The translations under genes were made by a program, and so were the position numbers. 45,132 nucleotides of DNA from an uncultured Bacillota bacterium (GTDB taxonomy: Bacteria > Bacillota > Clostridia > Christensenellales > UBA1242): NCBI GenBank assembly GCA_900551705.1, contig URWY01000009.1, forward strand, positions 1 through 45,132, read 5' to 3'. Below the pieces are notes generated by a model, which was not told where the DNA came from, ran no database searches, and saw only the letters and a list, made by a program, of their open reading frames with translations. Positions 17,801 through 25,900 of the stretch are shown here, piece by piece. Within the stretch, counting starts at the first letter, position 1; every line of letters begins with the position of its first letter.

Positions 17801-18679
17801 ATGGCAAAATATGATTTACACATTCATTCAACAATTTCAGATGGACAATTAAATCCTTATGATATTTTTCGTGCATCAAAAGACTTAAAACTTGAAACAA
17901 TATCAATCACCGACCATAACACAATAAAAGCTTATGAAAAATTTAAAGAAGCGGCAAAAAAGAAACAACTCGATTTAATTTCTGGAATAGAATTTAACGC
18001 AGGTGACCATGCGAACTTTCATATTCTAGGATATGGCATAAAAGACACAGACGGCCTTGAAGCCTACTTAATTAAGTATAAAAATAGCAATATTAAGCCT
18101 TGCCTTGAAACATTAAGGCTTTTAAGAATTAACTATAACATTGACCTGCCCGCTGATGAAATCACGCTTGCATACTCAAAAAGTGGTATCTTAGACAAAA
18201 ATTGTATTGCAAGAGCATTAGCCAACGAAGGCCATTGCTCAAGCATAAAAGAAGCGTATAACTTATATATCGGTCGCGATGCAAAAGCATATTCACCTAT
18301 TAAAAAATTGTATTCACAAGATGTTATCAAATTAATTCATGCTTATGGCGGTGTTACTGTTTGGGCTCACCCTAACCTAGCAAAAATTAGAACCGAAAAT
18401 GGCGAAAGATTTTTCACTGACGATGAACTCGCACAAAAAGTAATGCAACTTAAATTAGTCGGTCTTGACGGCATTGAATGCTACAACAATAATCTGCCAA
18501 TGCAAATGGAATACTTGGATTATTTAGCAAAAGAAAACGATTTGCTAAAAACTGGCGGAACAGACTTCCATTCATACAAAAATACTGTATCGTTAGGCTG
18601 CGAAGAAGTTAGCGAAGAAGATGTTTACAAACTCAAACAAAAAATCAAAAAGAATAATTGCGAATTAGAGCAAAATTAA
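17801..18679 (+). CDS. PHP-domain phosphatase (RNase AM/TrpH/YciV-like)
   Basis: A 292-residue protein consisting of a full PHP domain: YDLHIHSTISDGQL at the N-terminus, SITDHNTIKAY, LISGIEFNA, NFHILGYG, TVWAHPNLAK and GGTDFHSYKN. The arrangement and length match the TrpH/YciV group, which removes the 3' phosphate from nucleoside 3',5'-bisphosphates or trims RNA 5' ends. That function is the closest precedent, not proven here. AAAGGTGG precedes the ATG. It lies between another PHP gene and a HAD gene, so the operon is a set of three predicted phosphatases. Confidence 0.88.
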   Translation: MAKYDLHIHSTISDGQLNPYDIFRASKDLKLETISITDHNTIKAYEKFKEAAKKKQLDLISGIEFNAGDHANFHILGYGIKDTDGLEAYLIKYKNSNIKPCLETLRLLRINYNIDLPADEITLAYSKSGILDKNCIARALANEGHCSSIKEAYNLYIGRDAKAYSPIKKLYSQDVIKLIHAYGGVTVWAHPNLAKIRTENGERFFTDDELAQKVMQLKLVGLDGIECYNNNLPMQMEYLDYLAKENDLLKTGGTDFHSYKNTVSLGCEEVSEEDVYKLKQKIKKNNCELEQN

Positions 18680-18690
18680 ACGGAGAAAAG

Positions 18691-19305
18691 ATGTCTATAA
18701 AATTGGTAATCTGTGACATAGGAAACACAATTTACAAAGAAGAAAAGTCTAATAAGTTTGACAAAATTCAGCAAATCACTCATGGCGACTTTGCAGAGAT
18801 TGTCAATAATTTTTATAGAATTTTCAATAAATCAGACGATAATCTTTTCGACTTAACAAACAAATATCTCAAAAGTTTGAATATAAATAATGAAAAAATA
18901 TTTTCTGAACTTTACGAATATTTTAAAACTTTAAAAAATAGGTCAACCCCTGCGCAACTAACTAATGAAAATATTTTTGAAGTTGCTAAATTTATAAAAT
19001 CAAAAAATATCAAATTAATTTTAAGTTCAAACTCAAATATTCTAACAAAGAAAAATGATGATAAATTATTGCCATTCGTTGATGGAATTGAAAGAACATA
19101 TAAAATCGGGTTTCTAAAAGATGAACCAGAATATTATGATTACATTCAAAATAAATATAATGTAAAACCAAACGAAATTCTTTGTATCGGCGATGATGTA
19201 TCAAAAGACTTTGAAATTCCTAAAAGATTTGGCTGGAAAACTTATTTATATGACTCGTCATACCCAATATCAAAAATGATTAAAGAAATAAGTGACCTAT
19301 TATAA
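18691..19305 (+). CDS. HAD-superfamily phosphatase
   Basis: A 204-residue HAD protein. Motif I is ICDIGNTIY (the D-x-G-N form seen in YihX-type enzymes), motif II LILSSNSN, motif III the Lys of GFLKDEP, and motif IV CIGDDVSKDF. A helical cap of about 75 residues follows motif I. The start at 18691 is set by GGAGAAAAG just upstream; the frame is open to 18658 but that would overlap the PHP gene. Predicted to dephosphorylate a small sugar or nucleotide phosphate, possibly working with the two PHP enzymes. Confidence 0.85.
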   Translation: MSIKLVICDIGNTIYKEEKSNKFDKIQQITHGDFAEIVNNFYRIFNKSDDNLFDLTNKYLKSLNINNEKIFSELYEYFKTLKNRSTPAQLTNENIFEVAKFIKSKNIKLILSSNSNILTKKNDDKLLPFVDGIERTYKIGFLKDEPEYYDYIQNKYNVKPNEILCIGDDVSKDFEIPKRFGWKTYLYDSSYPISKMIKEISDLL

Positions 19306-19333
19306 AAGCAGGAATAAACCTGCTTTTATTTTT
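19305..19333. terminator. Bidirectional terminator (HAD and collagen-like genes)
   Basis: AAAAGCAGG-AATAAA-CCTGCTTTT with T and A runs on either side. It ends the PHP-PHP-HAD operon and overlaps the stop codon of the opposing collagen-like gene. Confidence 0.8.
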
Positions 19334-19988
19334 TTCCTAAATATTCTGCTATAAGCGAAGCTGGCATGTTTGTAAAATAAGATTTTGAAGAAATATTTTC
19401 TATTTTCGGTGTTGAAAGATAAATTCCGCGTTTTGAAACATTCACAAGCTCAAATTTTGTATTAGGATTTAAAACAACAACTATTCCTTGTGCAAAAATT
19501 GGCAATGGTTTTTCAGCATAAATCCATTGACTGCCTCCCACATAAATATTATCAGTGTCAACTTCTCTCAAACCTATTGAAACAAAATCTGTTTCAGCAT
19601 CAAATTCCCCATTTTGAAATGGAACATACGCATTAACAATAATTGTCAATTTATACCAGCCTGGTTCATTAAATTGAAATGTGTTGTCATCATTCAAAGT
19701 TACATACTCATTAGGATCAATTTCTTTTCTCGTAAATGCTACACGCCCACCGCTAACAACTAATTCGCCTATATCCCCTACATAATCATGATACTTTGCA
19801 AGATAAGCGCTTCTCATACGCAGATTTTCACCTGCTTCTCCTGTAGGACCTGTTGGCCCTGTCGCTCCTGTTGGACCAGTTGGACCGCGACTACCAGTAA
19901 TTCCTGTTGGACCAGTCACAACATAACACCTTTTTGGTATTTCAGGTTCAAATGGACTAACACAGCCACATTTACATTTTCTTGTCAT
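19326..19988 (-). CDS. Collagen-like surface or fibre protein
   Basis: A 220-residue protein. A Cys-rich head (KCKCGCVSPFEP, then KRCY) is followed by about ten Gly-X-Y triplets, mostly GPT, at residues 26-55. The remaining 160 residues are beta-rich, like the trimeric jelly-roll tails of BclA-type exosporium proteins or phage fibres. There is no signal peptide, which is usual for exosporium and phage structural proteins. GGAGGGAG precedes the start. It has its own promoter after the terminator of the phage-like block, so it may be either a capsid-associated fibre or an unrelated coat protein. Confidence 0.7.
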   Translation of the reverse strand: MTRKCKCGCVSPFEPEIPKRCYVVTGPTGITGSRGPTGPTGATGPTGPTGEAGENLRMRSAYLAKYHDYVGDIGELVVSGGRVAFTRKEIDPNEYVTLNDDNTFQFNEPGWYKLTIIVNAYVPFQNGEFDAETDFVSIGLREVDTDNIYVGGSQWIYAEKPLPIFAQGIVVVLNPNTKFELVNVSKRGIYLSTPKIENISSKSYFTNMPASLIAEYLGKK

Positions 19989-20007
19989 AATGCTCCCTCC
20001 TCATTTT

Positions 20008-20037
20008 TCATTATATAAACGAGCAATAAAAAGTGTT
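20008..20037 (-). promoter_or_regulatory. Promoter of the collagen-like gene
   Basis: Minus-strand TATAAT with a TGAACA-like -35 at an 18-bp spacing, between the phage-block terminator and the GGAGGGAG site of the collagen-like gene. Boundaries are approximate. Confidence 0.45.
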
Positions 20038-20045
20038 CATCGCAC

Positions 20046-20071
20046 AAAAAAACCACCCACGAATGGGTAGT
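20046..20071 (-). terminator. Terminator of the phage-like operon (UUCG loop)
   Basis: Minus-strand ACTACCCA-TTCG-TGGGTGGT followed by seven T: an 8-bp stem with a stable UUCG tetraloop, just past the last holin gene. Confidence 0.85.
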
Positions 20072-20080
20072 CTTTTTTAA

Positions 20081-20362
20081 TTATTTTACATCTTTGTCAT
20101 CACTTGCTTCTTCGTCTTTTTTGTCTTCTGATTTTTCATCTTCTGGCAAAATAGTTTCAAGATTTTCATCTTTCTTGTCAGTGCTCGTTGGTGCTGTAAC
20201 AACACCTAAAACAACAAGCACACCAGCAACAGCCATAATTATATCAGCAACAAGCTTGCCATCTGGGATAAATCCAAACAGCCTGCCAAACGCCTCAACA
20301 AGCACAACCACTGCCGCTGCAAGTGCAGTCCAAAAACTGTAACTCTTAAACTTGTTTTTCAT
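20081..20362 (-). CDS. Phage holin-like membrane protein
   Basis: A 93-residue protein with two hydrophobic segments at about 8-27 and 34-57 separated by a short turn containing FIPDGK. A highly charged Asp/Glu/Lys tail of about 35 residues follows. This fits small phage holins of Gram-positive bacteria, which form membrane lesions. The start at 20362 is preceded by GAGGAGGGG; an upstream in-frame ATG at 20377 would put that site inside the gene. The first 17 bases overlap the preceding gene. No endolysin follows: the next element is a terminator. Confidence 0.7.
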   Translation of the reverse strand: MKNKFKSYSFWTALAAAVVVLVEAFGRLFGFIPDGKLVADIIMAVAGVLVVLGVVTAPTSTDKKDENLETILPEDEKSEDKKDEEASDDKDVK

Positions 20363-20693
20363 GTTTCCCCTCCTCAATCTTTTGTGGCTTTTTGATAATT
20401 TTTTTAATTTCCTTCACATCTTTCTTAACAACCTGCACTTCATCATGCACTTTTTTAATTAAATGTGAATTATCATCAACTTTATCTTTTGTTTCCTCAA
20501 CTGATTGTTTTATATCTTCTGTATGCTTTTTAAGGTCTAACGCCTGCGTAAGATTTTTGTTTATATGTTCAATAAAATCATTATATTTTTGCTCACGCTT
20601 AGCACTATCCTTCAAAAGGTAACTAAGGAGTAAAACAAACAAAACTGCAAATATTCCGTTCGATATGACAATGTTTAATATGTCTTGCCACAT
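20346..20693 (-). CDS. BhlA/UviB-like holin-type peptide
   Basis: A 115-residue protein: one transmembrane segment at about 8-27 (NGIFAVLFVLLLSYLL), the KDSAKREQKYNDFIEHIN linker typical of BhlA/UviB peptides, then a long Lys/Glu coiled coil. Relatives are phage- or bacteriocin-associated holin-like proteins. The start lies 2 nt after the stop of the coiled-coil gene and has only a weak ribosome binding site, so translation is probably coupled. Together with the next gene it forms a two-holin pair. Confidence 0.7.
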   Translation of the reverse strand: MWQDILNIVISNGIFAVLFVLLLSYLLKDSAKREQKYNDFIEHINKNLTQALDLKKHTEDIKQSVEETKDKVDDNSHLIKKVHDEVQVVKKDVKEIKKIIKKPQKIEEGKHEKQV

Positions 20694-20695
20694 AA

Positions 20696-21391
20696 CTATT
20701 TTTCTCGTGAAAATGTTTCCGCATAAAGAGTATCAAAGTACTCGCCAAGTTCACTTTTATATTTTTCGTCTTCAAGTTCTGCAATAGCTTGCTGCTTTGG
20801 CATTTCTTGTAAAAAGTTTTTAACAACATTATATTTTTCTTCAAATTTCATGTCGTCAACTTTTTCTTGACCAAACTTTGAAACAAGATTTAAAAGTTCT
20901 TCATTATCAGAATTATTTTGGTTATTCATCTCTTCTTCATGTTTAGCCTTGCTTTCTAAAAAGTCTTTTCTTCTTTTTAAAATGTCCAAATTTATCTCTT
21001 CAATTTCACCGGCAATTTTTGCTGCGTATGAAATATCAAACGAAACAAGCGCCATGTTTTTTTGTTGCTCTAAAAGTGAACGCTCATTTTCCAATTTAAA
21101 AAGTTGACCTTCAAACTCTTTTTGAGCCTGATTTTCATCATTAAGTTTTTCTCCTTCAAATTCTTTCATAACTTCATTATAAATAGAATTTTTTTCAGAA
21201 TTTTCAACTTGAATATGGGCCTTGTCAATAAACTGTTCTAAGCCGTCTGCGGATTTTTCATTTGGAATTGTTTGTTCCAAACTTTTTTTAAATGAATATT
21301 TGCTGTCAATATTTTTTAATTTTTCTGCAAGCTCTTCGCGTTTAGAATTTTCTTCTAAATTGAATTCGTCAGAAAATTTGTATGCATACAT
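20696..21391 (-). CDS. Coiled-coil protein of the phage-like block
   Basis: About 231 residues, Glu/Lys/Asn-rich and largely helical, with heptad-like stretches (KLENERSLLEQQKNMALVSF; EIEEINLDILKRRKDFLESK). I recognise no family. By position it corresponds to the needle or ejection-protein zone after gp10 in P22-like phages, so a neck, internal or ejection protein is possible. The start is ambiguous: ATG at 21391 has a strong GGAGG 7 nt upstream, whereas an in-frame ATG at 21466 starts 2 nt after the previous stop but lacks a site. Confidence 0.55.
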   Translation of the reverse strand: MYAYKFSDEFNLEENSKREELAEKLKNIDSKYSFKKSLEQTIPNEKSADGLEQFIDKAHIQVENSEKNSIYNEVMKEFEGEKLNDENQAQKEFEGQLFKLENERSLLEQQKNMALVSFDISYAAKIAGEIEEINLDILKRRKDFLESKAKHEEEMNNQNNSDNEELLNLVSKFGQEKVDDMKFEEKYNVVKNFLQEMPKQQAIAELEDEKYKSELGEYFDTLYAETFSREK

Positions 21392-21468
21392 AGCGTATCC
21401 TCCATAATAATTGAAATCTAAATTGTTTTGTTTTTGAATTTGTTTATTAAAGTTTTTAATTTTCATAA

Positions 21469-22968
21469 TTAATCTGTAACGGACACCTCTATTTCTGCAT
21501 TAGAAATTTGAACAGCAGGGCTTTCACTTTCAAATCCAATTTGAAACATTTCACCCTCTAAGTTTGGTAAAATTTTTGTTGTTTTGCTTGCTCCATTAAC
21601 ATCATATTCTTTTTTAAATTTATCTGTTCTGACTATAACTTTGCAAGGTCCGTTTGCTATTAAATTAATAGTTTTTATCTTTTTAGGCTTGCTCGCCTGT
21701 CCCAAATTTGTAAAAGCAGAAACCCAATATTTTTTTAAACTAGATGAAAAATATTTTCCATTTTTTGAAAGTTGAGCCAATTTATTTTTATGCTCCCCAT
21801 TAAATGCAAAAACAAGTTTATTCGTCACATCATATTCAATCGCGCACATCGACTTAATGTCAACACCTCTAACAATTTCAATCGCACCACTTTTCATATC
21901 ATATTCAAGAAGTGCATTATTAATATATCCGCCAGAATAATTTTCGCAGCCAATTTTTTCATCGTCACCAAAATTTATTCTTGTTGCCAAATAATATTTG
22001 CCATTATAAAAAGCACATGAACAATTTTCGTTGTCTATATTTTCCAAAAGACTTTCAATTTGAGTTGAGATTTTTGTTGACGAATATCCGTTGAACGAAT
22101 ATAATCCGTCTTTTGCCAAAAACATAATTTTGTCGCCGCATAAGCATATTGAATTTGAATAGATTTTCCCACTCGCCGCAAAAAGGTCCGTTATCGCAAA
22201 ATCTTCTTGGGAACTATAAGCAGATAATTTTGAAATGCCAAATTCTTTAAATATATAAACAAAATCATTAAAATTAACAACCTTAATAAGCGCACCCTTG
22301 TCGTCCGCCAAGTTGAAATATTTGGTGTCGCTTTCTGCCCAACCCGTCGGGTCTAAATTGTTAGAATATACCAACTTATTTCTATTGCCAGATTCAATTG
22401 CAAAAATCCTATTGTAATGCTTGCACATAGAAATAATTTTCGGTGCATTGGTCAAAAGGGAATTGACATTTTGTGGGTGATAAACAAGCATGCCGTCCGT
22501 TTCAGAAGTTACAAGCATAACATCTTCGCCATTCAAGTTGTAATAAATCGCATTTGGAATTGAAGTGAAAGAAACATCATTTAACGCTTGATATATCATT
22601 GGCGCTTGACTCACAAGTTCGCAAAAATAAAGTTTGTTGTCCGCACTTATAAGTAAAATATTGTCTTTTTCTTTTGTAAGCGTGTTGAAATAAGGATAAA
22701 GCCAAACTTTATTAATTGCAGTTGGAGCGCTAACAAAAGTTAGATTGTGCTCGCTCGACGAACCTTCGCTGTCAAGCAATTTTAATTCTTCAACGCCATA
22801 ACCTGATTTTAACGCACCATTCGTGCGCCTAAAATTATATGACATTTTAGCCACATTCATTGGCAAACTATTTTCATCAGTATCGCAATTTGCTGGCTGC
22901 AAAAAGTTGTCGATTTTAAATTTTATTGTCTTGCTATTTTTTAATTTAAGTGGTTTTTTATAAAACAT
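21469..22968 (-). CDS. gp10-like tail hub / nozzle beta-propeller protein
   Basis: About 499 residues, beta-rich. Blade-like repeats include VWLYPYFNTL, NRIFAIESGNRNKLVYSNNL, DPTGWAESDTKYFNL, FNDFVYIFKEFGISKL and KIMFLAKDGLYSFNGYS. The 'RIFA...KLVYSN..DPTGW' and 'FND.VYIFKE.GI' patterns are those of P22 gp10/T7 gp12-type hub proteins, which close the portal channel and carry short tails. Length is close to that family. ATG at 22968 overlaps the previous stop by one base (TAATG) with GGAGG upstream; a GTG at 22977 is also in frame but less likely. Confidence 0.65.
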   Translation of the reverse strand: MFYKKPLKLKNSKTIKFKIDNFLQPANCDTDENSLPMNVAKMSYNFRRTNGALKSGYGVEELKLLDSEGSSSEHNLTFVSAPTAINKVWLYPYFNTLTKEKDNILLISADNKLYFCELVSQAPMIYQALNDVSFTSIPNAIYYNLNGEDVMLVTSETDGMLVYHPQNVNSLLTNAPKIISMCKHYNRIFAIESGNRNKLVYSNNLDPTGWAESDTKYFNLADDKGALIKVVNFNDFVYIFKEFGISKLSAYSSQEDFAITDLFAASGKIYSNSICLCGDKIMFLAKDGLYSFNGYSSTKISTQIESLLENIDNENCSCAFYNGKYYLATRINFGDDEKIGCENYSGGYINNALLEYDMKSGAIEIVRGVDIKSMCAIEYDVTNKLVFAFNGEHKNKLAQLSKNGKYFSSSLKKYWVSAFTNLGQASKPKKIKTINLIANGPCKVIVRTDKFKKEYDVNGASKTTKILPNLEGEMFQIGFESESPAVQISNAEIEVSVTD

Positions 22969-23537
22969 TAAAACCACCTCCTCACTGGCAATTTAATATT
23001 ATTTTTTTTGCCGTTTCTTATAAATAACGCATCTTTAAAACGCTTTTCCCAAACGGCAGCATCTTCGTGTAAGCCATTGATAAATGAGTATCCCATGGCC
23101 ACCCCAAAAGCAAGTGTTATCTCAGAAACTTTGTTTGAAAAAGATTCCATGGTAGTTGATAAACTGGTCAAACCAGTTGGCAAATATTTGTATACAATTT
23201 CCGCTTCGTCAGTGTCCACTTCAATATAATCTGGAAAAACTTTAAACTTTAATTTCTTTCCATTTTTATCACGAAGAGAAACAACTTCCAAAAATTTTTT
23301 AGACAAATCAGAAAGCAAAATCTTTTTATCACTAACCGAAATGCTTTCTTTTTTCAAAAGCGGAATATAGTCCGATGCGACTTCTTGATAAGTTAAATTT
23401 AAACACTTTAAAAGAAAGTTTATTTGACTTTTGAATGTATCACTTAAACTATCAAAATCTTCTGCATCAATTTTTTCGCATAAATCTTCTTTGTTTAAAA
23501 ACAAGCATGCTGTTTTTAAAATACTTTTAATTGTCAT
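22968..23537 (-). CDS. Head-tail adaptor protein (P22 gp4-like position)
   Basis: A 189-residue helical protein. The pattern of early helices, then a beta-hairpin (KKLKFKVFPDYIEVDTDEAEIVYKYLP), then helices with ITLAFGVAMGYSFINGLHEDAAVWEKRF near the C-terminus is that of adaptor proteins which plug under the portal in short-tailed phages. Identification rests on this pattern and on its place between coat and gp10-like genes. AGGAG precedes the start. The phased T-tract region lies just upstream. Confidence 0.6.
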   Translation of the reverse strand: MTIKSILKTACLFLNKEDLCEKIDAEDFDSLSDTFKSQINFLLKCLNLTYQEVASDYIPLLKKESISVSDKKILLSDLSKKFLEVVSLRDKNGKKLKFKVFPDYIEVDTDEAEIVYKYLPTGLTSLSTTMESFSNKVSEITLAFGVAMGYSFINGLHEDAAVWEKRFKDALFIRNGKKNNIKLPVRRWF

Positions 23538-23556
23538 AGCATTCTCCTAAAAAACA

Positions 23557-23659
23557 TTTTTCGATTTTTTTATAATTTTTTAACAATTTTTTTAAATTTT
23601 TCGAATTTTTCATATTTTTTAATAATTTTTTATATTTTTTCTTACATTTTTATAATTTT
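23557..23659. repeat. Eleven phased T-tracts (predicted curved DNA)
   Basis: Runs of 4-7 T start at 23557, 23565, 23576, 23587, 23597, 23606, 23615, 23626, 23635, 23647 and 23656. The mean spacing is 9.9 bp, separated by short words such as CGA, ATAA, AACAA and CATA. Tracts in phase with the helix bend DNA. The region fills the gap between the 104-residue gene and the adaptor gene. Confidence 0.7.
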
Positions 23660-23964
23660 CTAAGTATTTTTTCTGTTTGTTTATATATTTCTTTTTGATT
23701 TTTTAAATCAATTTTTTCATTTTGTGCATCAATTTCTGCGAATATTTTTTTACTATTTTCAACCCTAGTTTTTTTAACAAGTTCAACAGTCCGAGAATCT
23801 AAAACACGATAGGGAACAGTTAACGAGTAACTGCCCCCAATTTGTGCCTTATTGTGAATCTCAAAAACTTTCCTTTTTGTGTTGTAAAAAATCTGATAAT
23901 TTTTATCAATTTCTTGCAAGCGCGAAAGAACAAAATAAACATCATTTTTGATTTCAATTAACAT
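23650..23964 (-). CDS. Small conserved phage head-region protein
   Basis: A 104-residue soluble protein. IEIKNDVYFVLSRLQEIDKNYQIFYNTKRKVFEIHN, then GSYSLTVPYRVLDSRTVELV and a helical Lys/Glu tail, resembles small proteins encoded just after the coat gene in phages of Clostridia. No function is known to me; its position suggests a role in head completion or coat decoration. AGGGA precedes the start. The C-terminal codons run into the phased T-tracts. Confidence 0.55.
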   Translation of the reverse strand: MLIEIKNDVYFVLSRLQEIDKNYQIFYNTKRKVFEIHNKAQIGGSYSLTVPYRVLDSRTVELVKKTRVENSKKIFAEIDAQNEKIDLKNQKEIYKQTEKILRKL

Positions 23965-23973
23965 ATTTTTTCC

Positions 23974-25191
23974 CTATGCCGAAGTTGTTGTAGTTGAAGT
24001 TGTTGCAAATGGATTTGTAACAGTTGATAAAATGCCAGAGATTTTTGCTTGTGCATTTGGTTTGTTACAGATCAAATCTGCATACTTAACAAGAGTAGCA
24101 GAGTATGTTGCTTCATTAGCGTTTTGTTTAATAACTCTGCCATCTTCTCCTTCAAGCCATTTCCAATCGCAAAGTTGATGCAAAGTAAATTCGTCTGTGT
24201 TCAAAACATACATCGTGTCGTCTTCAACAAATCTATCAGCATAAATTGGAACGCCATTATAAGTCATTGCTTTATATCCCCCAGCAAGTTCCATAATGTC
24301 AATGTTTCTTCTGAAATATGACAAATATTTTTGATATGCTTTTCTTACTGCGTTTGAGCAAGTAATGAAGTTTGCTGTGCTTCCGCCAACTTCTTCCAAA
24401 TGGTCTAATGCGCCTTGGATAACATCATCAGCAATTTCTTGTGATGTTGTTGATGTGTAAGGTTTAAGCCATTTATAATCGCTTCTTGTCAAACCATAAA
24501 GAGTTGTAGAGTCTGAGAAGATTGCACCAAGTCCTGTAATTTCAAGGTCTTTTGAATTTTGAACATAAATAGTTTGATCTTTTGCAATAGTTGGTGCAGT
24601 TGCAGGCATATCAAGAGTGATAGTTTTGTTTACCCTATCAACATAGTTGATTCTTATACCTTGACCGTTTGAAACAACAGTTGAACCGCTGTAAAAATCT
24701 ACAATCATACCTTCAATTAAGTTTCTTACACTGTCGCAAGTAACAACTTTTGTTGATGAGTTGTAGTTTGTAACTTTTGCAAGTAAACCTGAACCATCGC
24801 CATATAACATACGACCAAAGTTGAAGCTGCTTGCTTTAATTAAACCTTCCATTTCAGCATTTAATAAGTTTACAAAAGCACCTGCTGAGTTCATAGATGC
24901 TCTCATTGCTTTATCTGAAATTTCGATTTTTCCATATAAGTTTTTAAGTTCTGATGTAAATTGAACATATTTATTTTCACCAGCAGTTGGGAGTTTGCCA
25001 GTTTCTGTTCCAGCACCAATTCCCCCATTAATTCCGTAAGGTGCAAGTTTAATAATTTTTTTGCCCCAAACATCTTTTGTTGATTGTTCGATTTTACCAA
25101 GAAGTGGGTTTGCATTAACATTTAATTGATTTGCAACAACTCCAAGGTAAACATTTTTAAGTGCGTTTGACGCACTTGTAAGTGATACCAT
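23974..25191 (-). CDS. Major capsid (coat) protein, HK97-fold type
   Basis: A 405-residue protein. The order fits a coat protein: an N-terminal arm (SLTSASNALKNVYLG), the central region with DVWGKKIIKLAPYG and SELKNLYGKIEISDKAMRAS, a beta-rich insertion at about 170-215 (GMIVDFYSGS; ITLDMPATAP), then ITCSNAVRKAYQKYLSYFRR and YNGVPIYADRF, the familiar late motif of HK97-fold coat proteins. A Ser/Thr-rich tail closes it. The coat follows a scaffold gene and there is no protease gene, as in P22-like phages. AAAGGAG precedes the start. The frame is intact. Confidence 0.82.
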   Translation of the reverse strand: MVSLTSASNALKNVYLGVVANQLNVNANPLLGKIEQSTKDVWGKKIIKLAPYGINGGIGAGTETGKLPTAGENKYVQFTSELKNLYGKIEISDKAMRASMNSAGAFVNLLNAEMEGLIKASSFNFGRMLYGDGSGLLAKVTNYNSSTKVVTCDSVRNLIEGMIVDFYSGSTVVSNGQGIRINYVDRVNKTITLDMPATAPTIAKDQTIYVQNSKDLEITGLGAIFSDSTTLYGLTRSDYKWLKPYTSTTSQEIADDVIQGALDHLEEVGGSTANFITCSNAVRKAYQKYLSYFRRNIDIMELAGGYKAMTYNGVPIYADRFVEDDTMYVLNTDEFTLHQLCDWKWLEGEDGRVIKQNANEATYSATLVKYADLICNKPNAQAKISGILSTVTNPFATTSTTTTSA

Positions 25192-25208
25192 AATCTTCTC
25201 CTTTAAAT

Positions 25209-25892
25209 TTAATTTTTGAAGAATTTTAAAGCTAGTGACGCAGCATCATCTAAACTACTAGGTTTATTTTTAGAAATAGCAATTGTGCTTTTTCCTCCCC
25301 TAAATCCACTGCCAATTAAATTTGGCGAATTAGAATTATTTAATGACTGCATATAATTTGAAAACACCTGCTTTTTAACTTCTTCATTGTTTAAAACAAA
25401 AGTTTGCAAGAAATTATTGTCCGTAGCAATTTGTTCAGGTGATTTATAATTTTTTGCAAGAACTCTGCTCCAAGCAATTTCGAGCATATTATTGCTCTTT
25501 TGTAAATTAGGGTCTTTCAAAATTTCGGAAGAAATTTCCTTTGAAAATTCCCTAGCATGCTCATTTTTTCGTAAAAAATCAGCAACTTGCGAGCGCCATT
25601 GTTTACTTTCAAAAACCGGTGCAATTTCTTTTGTTTCATCACTTGGTGAAGTTTCTCCTTTTGCATTGTCGACATTTTGTTTCTCATATTCGCTCAATTT
25701 TTGGCATTTTTTTGTAAATTCTCTCTGCAAGTTATTATACGCTTCAAGCAAACTTTCAGGAGAACTAAATTTGCCGAGTTGGGAGCCTGTTTGCTCTTGA
25801 ATTTGCCCGCCTTGTTCTTCTAATATCTCTTTCATTTCTTCTTGCGTTTTATCAAGATTAAAAGGTTGTTCCCCGTTTGTTTCAAATTCCAT
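25209..25892 (-). CDS. Scaffolding protein of the capsid module
   Basis: A 227-residue, Glu/Gln/Ser-rich, mostly helical protein. SLLEAYNNLQREFTKKCQKLSEYEKQ is coiled-coil, and a low-complexity linker (about 75-90) and a basic Gly-rich tail (GSGFRGGKSTIA) follow. This is the usual make-up of phage scaffolding proteins, and the position between portal and coat is the canonical one. Scaffolds direct coat assembly around the portal and leave before packaging. AGGAG precedes the start. Confidence 0.7.
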   Translation of the reverse strand: MEFETNGEQPFNLDKTQEEMKEILEEQGGQIQEQTGSQLGKFSSPESLLEAYNNLQREFTKKCQKLSEYEKQNVDNAKGETSPSDETKEIAPVFESKQWRSQVADFLRKNEHAREFSKEISSEILKDPNLQKSNNMLEIAWSRVLAKNYKSPEQIATDNNFLQTFVLNNEEVKKQVFSNYMQSLNNSNSPNLIGSGFRGGKSTIAISKNKPSSLDDAASLALKFFKN

Positions 25893-25900
25893 AAAAACTC

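Noticed and set aside
19820..19915. Short repeated units that could be taken for a CRISPR or tandem repeat
   Set aside because: They encode the Gly-Pro-Thr collagen triplets in frame; unit length is 9 bp and there are no spacers.
23557..23659. T-rich repeats as a CRISPR array or assembly error
   Set aside because: Tracts are irregular in length with varied linkers and near 10-bp spacing, which fits curved DNA, not repeats and spacers.
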